64,000 nucleotides of DNA, taken from contig CAVWCR010000003.1 in NCBI GenBank assembly GCA_963753575.1, positions 1,116,001 to 1,180,000 of the forward strand, given 5' to 3'. The notes below the pieces were generated by a model. That model had not been told where the DNA came from. It worked only from the letters and a program-made list of their open reading frames with translations, and did no database searches. Both the position numbers and the translations under genes were made by a program. Shown one piece after another: positions 54,520-61,761 of this stretch. The stretch is from VAZQ01 sp963753575 (lineage in GTDB: Bacteria; Pseudomonadota; Alphaproteobacteria; Rhizobiales; Xanthobacteraceae). Within the stretch, counting starts at the first letter, position 1, and each line of letters begins with the position of its first letter.

Positions 54520-55554
54520 TTACTGCATCGCCTCGGCGAAGTGACGCTTGATGTGGCTGCTCTCCGCCTCGATGTAGTCGTAGTCGATCGTGTGCATCTT
54601 GATCGAGGAGAGCGGCGGATTGCCGGCCGGCCCCGGGATGTCGGTGCGCGCGGCGTAGAGGTGCTCCTTCGGGAACAGCTCCTGCACGGGCTTGCTCAGC
54701 ATGAAGTCGGCGAAAGCCTTGGCGGCGTTCGGGTTGGGCGAGCCCTTCACCACCGAGCTGGGCGAGGGAATGACGAAGGCGCCGTCCTCCTGGTAGATCG
54801 TGGAGATCGGCATGCCCTTCTCCTTGGCGTCGCCCACATAAGCTGCATCGGCGCCGACCGCGATCGAGCGCTCGCCACGCTTGATCATGTCGGACACTTG
54901 CTGATTGCTTTGCACCACCATGATGTTGTTGGCCCGCAGCTTCTTGAAGTAGTCCCAGCCCTGCTCTTTGCCGAGCATGCCCACAATGGTGACGAGCAGC
55001 GAGGAGAACGACGGATCGGCCATCACCATCTTGTCCTTGTATTTGGGCTGGGTGAGGTCTGCCCACTTTTTGGGCCGATCGGCCTTCGGCAGCTTGTCGT
55101 CGCGCACGTACATCGCCATGACGTTGACCCGCTGCCCCACGTGATAGCCGTCGGGGTCCTTGATGGCGGCCGGCACTTTGTCGAAGGCGGACGCCTTGAA
55201 GGGAACGAACAAGCCCTTCTTGGTCATCATGCGCGCGGCCGCCGGCTCGGAATGAGTCAGCACGTCGACGAAGACCTTGCCGGCCTGCGCCTCCTGCTGG
55301 AAGCGCCGCAGAATGTTGGAGCCGCCCGAGCGGAACAGCTCGACCTTGATGCCGGTCTTCTGCTCGAACATGTTGGCGACCTTTTGCGCGGTCGCGATCG
55401 GCACCGAGCAGTACCAGACGACCTTGCCTTCGCGCTTCGCCGCGGCCATGTCGACCGGCTGCGCCCAGGCGTGGCCAAGACTGCCCGCGCCAAGGCCGCC
55501 CGCAAGGAGAAGTGTTGCACCCGAAAGCAGGCAGCGGCGGCTCAACAGTCCCAT
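54520..55554 (-). CDS. ABC transporter substrate-binding protein (Fe3+/AfuA-like) 1
   Basis: 344 residues from ATG 55554 (GGAGA upstream). Signal peptide with RRCLLSGATLLLAGG, probably Tat- or Sec-type, cleaved near HAWAQP. The fold shows EGKVVWYCSVPIATAQKVAN, DLTQPKYKDKMVMADPSFSS and NAAKAFADFMLSKPVQELF. Members bind ferric iron, polyamines or phosphonates; here the usual ferric Tyr pair is not evident. No permease or ATPase is adjacent. A paralogue is at 57006-58034. Confidence 0.87.
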   Translation of the reverse strand: MGLLSRRCLLSGATLLLAGGLGAGSLGHAWAQPVDMAAAKREGKVVWYCSVPIATAQKVANMFEQKTGIKVELFRSGGSNILRRFQQEAQAGKVFVDVLTHSEPAAARMMTKKGLFVPFKASAFDKVPAAIKDPDGYHVGQRVNVMAMYVRDDKLPKADRPKKWADLTQPKYKDKMVMADPSFSSLLVTIVGMLGKEQGWDYFKKLRANNIMVVQSNQQVSDMIKRGERSIAVGADAAYVGDAKEKGMPISTIYQEDGAFVIPSPSSVVKGSPNPNAAKAFADFMLSKPVQELFPKEHLYAARTDIPGPAGNPPLSSIKMHTIDYDYIEAESSHIKRHFAEAMQ

Positions 55555-55824
55555 GGTCGTCTCCATTCCTCAAAAGCCATTAGTTTAGGGTAATTTAGCC
55601 GGGCGGGCGCACACGGCGCAACGTGGCATTGGGGCGCGCCGATCACATTGCGGTGCGGCGAAGTCGCACCCTTGCGCCGCGGCGGAATTGGCTTCAAGAG
55701 AGTGGCCGCAGCACCCCGGCGGCATCCGCGCGCCGAGCACTTTCCGACGCCAATCGCGCCGACCACTTTCCGACGCCATGATCACTTTCCGACGCCATCA
55801 AGCGTAACAACGATAAGGGTAATA

Positions 55825-56811
55825 ATGATGCAATATCGACAGCTGGGGCAGGGCTTCCGGGTATCGGCGATCGGGCTTGGGTGCTCGGGCATGAGCGCCG
55901 ACTACGGCGTGCCCGACGACGTGGAGTCGATCGCCACCATCCACCGCTGCATCGATCTCGGCATCACCCTGCTCGACACCTCGGACGCCTACGCGGCCGG
56001 CGTCAACGAGCAACTGGTCGGGCAGGCGATCAAAGGCAAGCGCGACAAATTCCTGATCGCCAGCAAGTTCGGCAACATCCGCGGTCCGGGCGGGCAGCGC
56101 GGCGGCGTCAACGGCAAGCCCGACTATGTGCCGGTCGCCTGCGAGGCGAGCCTCAAGCGCATGGGCATCGACACGATCGACCTTTATTACATCCATCGCA
56201 TCGACCCCAACGTGCCGATCGAGGACACGGTCGGCGCCATGTCGCGCCTCGTCGAGCAGGGCAAAGTCCGCCATCTCGGCCTCTGCGAAGCCGGCCCCAA
56301 CACCATCCGGCGCGCCCACAAGGTGCATCCGCTCACCGCGATCGAGACCGAATATTCGCTGTGGTCGCGCGACGTCGAGAGCGCGATCCTGCCGACGCTG
56401 AAAGAGCTTGGCATCGGGCTCGTCCCCTATTCACCGCTCGGACGCGGGTTCCTGAGCGGCGCGTTTGCCAAGCGCGACGATCTCATCCCGAGCGATCGCC
56501 GCCACGCCCATCCGCGCTTCCAGGAAGGCAACTTCGAGAAGAACCTCGCCCTGCTCGCCCCGCTGAAGGCCGCCGCGGAGACGCGCGGCGTCACCATGGC
56601 GCAGGTCGCGCTCGCCTGGGTGCTGGCGCGCGGCGACAACGTCGTGCCGATTCCGGGCACCAAACGCCGCAAATATCTCGAAGAGAATGCCGCCGCGGTC
56701 GACATCACCTTGAGCGACGCCGAGATCACGGCGCTCGAGCAGTCCTTTCCGCAGCAGGCCGCCGCCGGCCTGCGCTATCCGGAGTTCCAGCTCAAGATGA
56801 TGGGGATCTGA
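55825..56811 (+). CDS. Aldo/keto reductase
   Basis: 328 residues from ATG 55825. It shows the barrel motif GITLLDTSDAYAAGVNEQL, LIASKFGN and YYIHRIDPNVPIEDTVGA, giving the catalytic set Asp, Tyr, Lys and His. The NADPH site is near NVVPIPGTKRRKYLEEN. It belongs to the subgroup with yeast pyridoxal reductase-like members. It lies between two orphan binding-protein genes. Confidence 0.93.
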   Translation: MMQYRQLGQGFRVSAIGLGCSGMSADYGVPDDVESIATIHRCIDLGITLLDTSDAYAAGVNEQLVGQAIKGKRDKFLIASKFGNIRGPGGQRGGVNGKPDYVPVACEASLKRMGIDTIDLYYIHRIDPNVPIEDTVGAMSRLVEQGKVRHLGLCEAGPNTIRRAHKVHPLTAIETEYSLWSRDVESAILPTLKELGIGLVPYSPLGRGFLSGAFAKRDDLIPSDRRHAHPRFQEGNFEKNLALLAPLKAAAETRGVTMAQVALAWVLARGDNVVPIPGTKRRKYLEENAAAVDITLSDAEITALEQSFPQQAAAGLRYPEFQLKMMGI

Positions 56812-56837
56812 CGGTTAGCGCGGCGCTTATTGTGGCG

Positions 56838-56968
56838 CCTCTCCCCTCGCGGGAGAGGGCATGGAGGCGGTTCAACGGAAAGATCGGGTGAGGGGGCGCG
56901 TCTGCTGCCCCTCACCCACCCGTGCTTGTTGATCATCTTGAAAAGCCCTCTCCCGCAAGGGGAGAGGG
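56838..56968. repeat. Paired CTCTCCC hairpins
   Basis: Two short hairpins, 56838-56858 (CCTCTCCC/GGGAGAGG) and 56946-56968 (CCCTCTCCC/GGGAGAGGG), lie in the gap between the aldo/keto reductase and the following binding-protein gene. Together they resemble the rhizobial intergenic repeats and may also end transcription. Confidence 0.65.
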
Positions 56969-57005
56969 CACAGCAACGAGCGGGCTCGCTCCTGGCTTAA
57001 TCGTG

Positions 57006-58034
57006 TTACTGAAAGACCTCCGCAAACTTCGACTTGAGCTTGCGCGTATTGGCTTCGATATAGTCGTAGTCGATCGGGTAGACCTTGATCTGGTCGAGCC
57101 GCGGCATCCCTTCGGGCGGCGGCACGTCGGTGCGGGCCGACGGGCGGCCATCCCCAGAGAGCTTGCTCTGCACTTGGATTGTCAGATTGAACTGCGCGAA
57201 CAGCTTGGCGGCGTTGGGGTGCGGCGAGCCTTTGATCACCCCGCTCGGTGACGGCACCACGATCGTGCCCTCAGGCGAGAAGATTATCCGCATGTTGGGC
57301 GGCGGCTTGCCGTTGGTGTAGACCCGCGGATCGGCCAATTCCGCGGCGATCATGCGCTCGCCGCGCTTGAGCATATCATAGACCTGCTCGTGGCCCTGCA
57401 CGATCAGCGTGTCGTTCTTGCGCAGAGCCTCGTAGAACTGCCAGCCGAGCTTGCGTGACAGCGTGCCAACAACCATGAGCTGGATCGCCGTGAAGGACGG
57501 ATCGGCCATCACCAGCTTGCCCTTGTATTTGGGCTGGGTCAGGTCGCTCCATTGCTTCGGCATGTCGGCATCCGCCACCTTGTCGGTGCGCGCCACCATC
57601 CCAATGAAGCTCAGCCGCTGCGCAATGTAGTGGCCGTCGCGTTCCTTGGCGCTGTCGATCACCTTGTCGAAGCCTTTCGGCTTGAACGGCACGAACAACC
57701 CGCGCTTGGTCATTGCGTTGGCGGCCGACATGTCCGACATCGTAATCATGTCGGCATTGATGCGCCCGCCGTCGACCTCCTGCAGGAAGCGCCTGATCAC
57801 GCCCTGCCCGCCGGTGCGCAGCAACTCCACCTTGATGCCGGTCTGCTTCTCGAATTCGCGCGCGATGAACTGGGCGACCTTCACCGGGGTCGACGTGTAC
57901 CAGGTCACCTGGCCCTCGCGCTTGGCGGCTGCCTCGTCGACCGGATCGGGCTTGAACCCCTGCGCCCACAATGGCTGGGCCGACACAAGGCTTATCCAGA
58001 AGCCGGCGACCAGTGCGGTCCATACCCGTGTCAT
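57006..58034 (-). CDS. ABC transporter substrate-binding protein (Fe3+/AfuA-like) 2
   Basis: 342 residues from ATG 58034 (GGGAGG 6 bp upstream). Signal peptide MTRVWTALVAGFWISLVSAQ. Close in design to the 54520 protein: REGQVTWYTSTPVKVAQFIA, DLTQPKYKGKLVMADPSFTA and YPIDYDYIEANTRKLKSKFA. The shared C-terminal IDYDYIEA mark ties the two as paralogues. Ligand unknown; no membrane subunits nearby. Confidence 0.87.
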   Translation of the reverse strand: MTRVWTALVAGFWISLVSAQPLWAQGFKPDPVDEAAAKREGQVTWYTSTPVKVAQFIAREFEKQTGIKVELLRTGGQGVIRRFLQEVDGGRINADMITMSDMSAANAMTKRGLFVPFKPKGFDKVIDSAKERDGHYIAQRLSFIGMVARTDKVADADMPKQWSDLTQPKYKGKLVMADPSFTAIQLMVVGTLSRKLGWQFYEALRKNDTLIVQGHEQVYDMLKRGERMIAAELADPRVYTNGKPPPNMRIIFSPEGTIVVPSPSGVIKGSPHPNAAKLFAQFNLTIQVQSKLSGDGRPSARTDVPPPEGMPRLDQIKVYPIDYDYIEANTRKLKSKFAEVFQ

Positions 58035-58108
58035 GGCGTCCTCCCGCTTGGTGTTGTTCTCATTTGCGACCATATCGGATGTTGACAGCGGCGAACAGGT
58101 TGCCGAGC

Positions 58109-58185
58109 CTAGTGCCGCCGATTTGAAGTTCCTACAGCGATCGCAGCAAACTCCGTTAGGAGCTTCAAATCGAAAGCGGCACTAG
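58109..58185. repeat. CTAGTG...CACTAG palindromic element, copy 3
   Basis: 77 bp. CTAGTGCCG and CGGCACTAG ends, with arms GATTTGAAGTTCCTA and GGAGCTTCAAATC. Same length as copies 1 and 2. Confidence 0.8.
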
Positions 58186-58198
58186 GACTATAGATTTT

Positions 58199-58273
58199 CT
58201 AGTGCCCCTTTGCTTCCGAAGTTCGTATCAGAGCTAGCTGCGAGTATCACGAACTTCGGAAGCGGGGCACTAG
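58199..58273. repeat. CTAGTG...CACTAG palindromic element, copy 4
   Basis: 75 bp. CTAGTGCCCC and GGGGCACTAG ends, with arms CTTCCGAAGTTCGT and ACGAACTTCGGAAG. It is 13 bp from copy 3 in the gap before the amidohydrolase gene. Confidence 0.8.
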
Positions 58274-58304
58274 ACCAAACGCCGCGCCACAGGGGGGGAA
58301 AGAG

Positions 58305-59384
58305 ATGCCAGGTTCAAGAGCGGAAGGCCGCCACGGACATCGATTGAGCGGCTGCGGCTGCTGCCTGCCGCGGCGCGGCGTGCTTGCAGGCTTCGCGGCG
58401 GTTGCGGCAAGCGCCGTCCTTCCGGCAGCGCCGGCGGGCGCGCAGGCTGCCCCTGCTCCCAAGCTCACCCGTATCGACGTCCACCGCCACTTCGTGCCGC
58501 CGGGCTATCAGGTCGACCGCCGGCGCACCTGGCTCAACGAGCGCTCGACAATCTCGCGGCAGCTCGAGGACATGGACCAGAACGGGGTGGCGTTGGCGGT
58601 GATCTCGATCTCGGTGCCCGATTTCAAGCCGCGCGACAACGAAGACCTGCGGAAGTTCTCCCGGCTCTCCAACGAGTTCACGGCCAAGCTGCAGGCCGAT
58701 CATCCCGGCCGCTTCGGCAATTTCGCCTACCTGCCGTTTCCGGATGTCGACGGCACGCTGAAGGAGATTGAATACGCGTTCGATACGCTCAAGGCCGACG
58801 GCGTCTACCTGCGCACCAACTATGACACCAAGTTCCTGGGCGATCCGATCTTCAAGCCCGTGTTCGAGGAGCTCAACCGCCGCAGCGCGGTGCTCTACAC
58901 CCACCCGACCAGCCATCCCTGCTGCGTGCGCATCGTGCCGGGGCTGCGCGACGCCGACATCGAATACGGCACCAACACGACCCGCGCGATCGCCAAGATG
59001 GTGTTCTCGGGCACCTCGCGGCGCTACCCGAACATGAAGGTGATCTGGTCGCACGCCGGCGGCACGATGCCGTTTCTGGTGCGCCGCTTCATCAAGCGGG
59101 TGCACGAGAGCCCCGAGTATCAGCCGATCCTGCCGGAAGGCTTCCTGCCGGAGGCGCGCAAGTTCTACTACGACTGCGCGCAGGCGCCGGACGCGCCTGC
59201 CATGGCATCCCTAAAGGCCGCGGTGCCGGTCTCGCAGATCCTGTTCGGCACCGACTGGCCGCATCTCACCACCGAGGAGCACGTCGTGGGCCTGCGCAAA
59301 TCCGGCGTGTTCAACGAGGCCGAGCTCAAGGCCATCGACCGCGACAACGCGCTGCGGCTGATGCCGACGCTGAAGCCGGTGTAG
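58305..59384 (+). CDS. Exported amidohydrolase (ACMSD-like family)
   Basis: 359 residues. The N-terminus carries CLPRRGVLAGFAAVAA, a twin-arginine-like signal, cleaved near AGAQAA. The metal-binding barrel shows TRIDVHRHFVPPGY (HxH), YTHPTSHPCC, VIWSHAGGTMPFLVRRF and ILFGTDWPH (Asp). The family includes 2-amino-3-carboxymuconate-semialdehyde decarboxylase and related decarboxylases. Export of such an enzyme is less common; the substrate is unknown. Confidence 0.85.
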   Translation: MPGSRAEGRHGHRLSGCGCCLPRRGVLAGFAAVAASAVLPAAPAGAQAAPAPKLTRIDVHRHFVPPGYQVDRRRTWLNERSTISRQLEDMDQNGVALAVISISVPDFKPRDNEDLRKFSRLSNEFTAKLQADHPGRFGNFAYLPFPDVDGTLKEIEYAFDTLKADGVYLRTNYDTKFLGDPIFKPVFEELNRRSAVLYTHPTSHPCCVRIVPGLRDADIEYGTNTTRAIAKMVFSGTSRRYPNMKVIWSHAGGTMPFLVRRFIKRVHESPEYQPILPEGFLPEARKFYYDCAQAPDAPAMASLKAAVPVSQILFGTDWPHLTTEEHVVGLRKSGVFNEAELKAIDRDNALRLMPTLKPV

Positions 59385-59511
59385 CCGCGTACAAGGGTGG
59401 GCAAAGGCGAAGGCACGGCCTCTCTGCGCGGCAAGTTAATTCGTGCGCCGTGCCCACGCGTTGTCAATGACAGCATCGTCGTCCCGGGTTTCGCTGGAAG
59501 CTCAACCCGGG

Positions 59512-59922
59512 CTACGCCCCTTGCGCCCCGACCGACACGATCGCCTCGTCGATGAGGAACAGGTCGGTGAGCAAGGCGCGCAGATGGATCGAGGCGTTGA
59601 GGTTGTCGACGAGCTGCGAGCCGATCGCGCGTTGCATCAGGGCGAGCGCCAAGCCGGCGCGAGCCTTATGGGCGTCCTCCTCGAGCGTTGCCACGAAGGT
59701 GCGCACCATTTCGGAGCTGACGCTCTTGGCCAGCGCCGCCGCCACGGCCGCGGCCCCGATGCCGTCGAGCGCCGCATCCAGGCGTTTGAGGAAATCGCGG
59801 ATGTGATCGCCCTCGTGGCCGCGCTGATGGCCCTGCGCCGCATAGGCGAGCATGAATTCGTAGGCCTCTTCAATCTCGTCAATCCGGTGCGCGAGATCGC
59901 CCTCCGTTGCGTCCGCGCTCAT
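59512..59922 (-). CDS. Small helical protein, last gene of Mo-hydroxylase operon
   Basis: 136 residues, all helical, no signal. It reads HRIDEIEEAYEFMLAYAAQG, SSEMVRTFVATLEEDAHKAR and LVDNLNASIHLRALLTDLFL. Its ATG overlaps the cytochrome b stop as ATGA, so it is part of the operon. It could be an accessory or assembly protein; no family recognised. Confidence 0.7.
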   Translation of the reverse strand: MSADATEGDLAHRIDEIEEAYEFMLAYAAQGHQRGHEGDHIRDFLKRLDAALDGIGAAAVAAALAKSVSSEMVRTFVATLEEDAHKARAGLALALMQRAIGSQLVDNLNASIHLRALLTDLFLIDEAIVSVGAQGA

Positions 59923-60581
59923 CGGCGCTCTCCTTGCTTGAGCGTCCAGCGCTCCGGGTCATGGTTGGCGGCGTAATCAGCCTGCGAGATCGAGCCGGTG
60001 AACATCGAGCGCGTGATCCAGAATTTGTCCGGGCGTAGCGCGAAATAGATGTGCACCATGGTGAGCGCAAGCACGCAGAGCGCCGCAAAGTCGTGGACCA
60101 CGTAGACGATGCCCCAGGTCGACGCCGAGAGGAAGTAGGGATTGCGCACCCAGAACGGCGTGTCGATCTTCACCATCATGAGCGCTCCGGTCGCGAGCAG
60201 CGCCAGAATGGCGACCGCGATGAACGCATGATAGAGCTTCTGCGCCACCGGATATTTGCCCGGCAGCGTCGGCGTGCCGCCCGCGCCTAGAAGTTCGCGG
60301 GTGTCCGACCAGGCCTCGACGACATCGCGCGGACCGACCACCATCGACCAGACATCGAGCCAGACCACGGCGCGAACGATATGGATGAGCACGAGGGCGC
60401 CGAGCGCGACGCCGGCCATCCAGTGCACGTTGACCCAGTCGAACTTGAAATCCAGGATCGGCAGAAAGGCGGTGCCAAGCAGCGTCAGCACGCAAGCCGC
60501 CGTCAGCCAGTGATAGAGGCGCTCGATCCCGCGGTGGCGGATGACGCGACCGCTCCCGGCCGGGGGACTGCTCTCGCTCAC
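59919..60581 (-). CDS. Cytochrome b561/formate dehydrogenase gamma-like membrane protein
   Basis: 220 residues from GTG 60581, four helices. Heme-ligand histidines fit GIERLYHWLTAACVLTLLGT, NVHWMAGVALGALVLIHIV, LYHAFIAVAILALLATG and VHDFAALCVLALTMVHIYF. This fold passes electrons between a periplasmic or cytoplasmic enzyme and quinone. It lies between a 53-residue membrane gene and a small helical gene with 4-bp overlaps on both sides, downstream of the molybdenum hydroxylase subunits, so it is the likely electron acceptor of that enzyme. Confidence 0.87.
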   Translation of the reverse strand: MSESSPPAGSGRVIRHRGIERLYHWLTAACVLTLLGTAFLPILDFKFDWVNVHWMAGVALGALVLIHIVRAVVWLDVWSMVVGPRDVVEAWSDTRELLGAGGTPTLPGKYPVAQKLYHAFIAVAILALLATGALMMVKIDTPFWVRNPYFLSASTWGIVYVVHDFAALCVLALTMVHIYFALRPDKFWITRSMFTGSISQADYAANHDPERWTLKQGERR

Positions 60582-60739
60582 TGGTTCGCGCCCTTGCCAG
60601 CGCGGCGCAGCAGCATCAGCGCCGCATGCAAGACGATGAAAGCCAGGGCCGCGCCGACAAACCAGGGCAACAGGTCCCAGGAGACGCCCGCAAGCGTCTC
60701 CTGGCCATAGACATCACGCGTGTAGCGGAACAATTCCAT
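60578..60739 (-). CDS. 53-residue single-helix membrane protein
   Basis: 53 residues: MELFRYTRDVYGQETLAG, then a hydrophobic helix (LLPWFVGAALAFIVLHAALM) and a basic end LLRRAGKGANQ. Start ATG 60739; the stop overlaps the cytochrome b GTG as GTGA. The tight junctions argue that it is real. A His in the helix might ligate heme. It may be a small subunit of the membrane electron-transfer part. Confidence 0.7.
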   Translation of the reverse strand: MELFRYTRDVYGQETLAGVSWDLLPWFVGAALAFIVLHAALMLLRRAGKGANQ

Positions 60740-60756
60740 CCGAGACTGCCGAATTT

Positions 60757-61749
60757 TCAGACGGCGTCCCGGATGGCGCGCTTGACCAGGTTCTCCATCA
60801 GGGGAACCTTGAACTGGTTGAAGTTGACCGGCCGCGCGCCGTGCACGGCGGTCTTGCCGGCAAGCGAGGCGGTTTCCTCATCCTGCTTGCCGCCCTTGAC
60901 CACCTCTTCCACCACCTTGATGAAACGCGGCGTGCACGACACGCCGCCGCAGGCGACGCGCGCCGCCTCGATCGTGCCGTTTGCGACCTTGACGGCCGAC
61001 GCGACGTTGACCAGCGCGAAGTCCCAGGTGTTCCGGTCGGCGACCTTCTCGAAATAGAATTTCGCGCCGGCCCATTTGGCAGGGATGCGAATGGCGGTGA
61101 GCAGCTCGTTTGGCTTGAGCACCGTCATATGGGTGATGTCGACCGCGGGGCCGATGAAGTACTTCTCGGCATCGACCACGCGCTCGCCCTTGGATGTCTT
61201 GATCACCATCTGGGCTTCGAGCACCACGAGCGCAGGCGCGGTGTCCGACGGCGACACGGCGATGCAGCGGGCCGCGTCGAAGATCGCGTGCTCGCGGTTC
61301 TGCCCCGCCGGCGTGTCGGCAAAGCAGGTATTGCCGCCGGCCCGGTAGCAATTGAGGCCGGAGCGGTAGTACCAGCAGCGCGCATCCTGCGAGACGTTGC
61401 CGCCGAGCGAGGAGGCGTTGCGGATCTGCGGGCTCGCCACGCGTCCGGCCGCATCCGCCAGCACCTTGTACTTGCCGCGGATGATCGGACTGGTGGCGAT
61501 CTCGGTCAGCGTCGTGAGCGCGCCGATCTCGATCCCGTCCGCGGTCTCACGGATGCCCTTGAGCTCCGTGAGTGCGCCAAGGTCCATCACGGCCTTCGGC
61601 CGTTTGACGCGGTCCTTGAACCAGTCGAGGCTGTCATTGCCGCCGGCCATCTTCCAGATGTCCTTGCCGCGGCGATCGAGCAGCGACAGTGCGTCCGCAA
61701 GCTTGGTCGGCTGCAGAAGCTCGAAATTGGGCATCATATCCCGAACCAT
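60757..61749 (-). CDS. FAD/4Fe-4S subunit of a molybdenum hydroxylase (PaoB/YagS type)
   Basis: 330 residues from ATG 61749 (GGGGAGG 6 bp upstream). FAD-binding motifs are IWKMAGGNDSLDWFKD and NASSLGGNVSQDARC. An inserted loop has four cysteines, C125, C134, C142 and C162, in the order RCWYYRSGLNC, GNTC, AARC, matching the [4Fe-4S] site of E. coli PaoB and of 4-hydroxybenzoyl-CoA reductase beta. The CO-dehydrogenase flavoprotein C-terminal domain completes it (FALVNVASAVKV). It would pass electrons from the Mo subunit. Confidence 0.9.
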   Translation of the reverse strand: MVRDMMPNFELLQPTKLADALSLLDRRGKDIWKMAGGNDSLDWFKDRVKRPKAVMDLGALTELKGIRETADGIEIGALTTLTEIATSPIIRGKYKVLADAAGRVASPQIRNASSLGGNVSQDARCWYYRSGLNCYRAGGNTCFADTPAGQNREHAIFDAARCIAVSPSDTAPALVVLEAQMVIKTSKGERVVDAEKYFIGPAVDITHMTVLKPNELLTAIRIPAKWAGAKFYFEKVADRNTWDFALVNVASAVKVANGTIEAARVACGGVSCTPRFIKVVEEVVKGGKQDEETASLAGKTAVHGARPVNFNQFKVPLMENLVKRAIRDAV

Positions 61750-61761
61750 GAGCGCCTCCCC

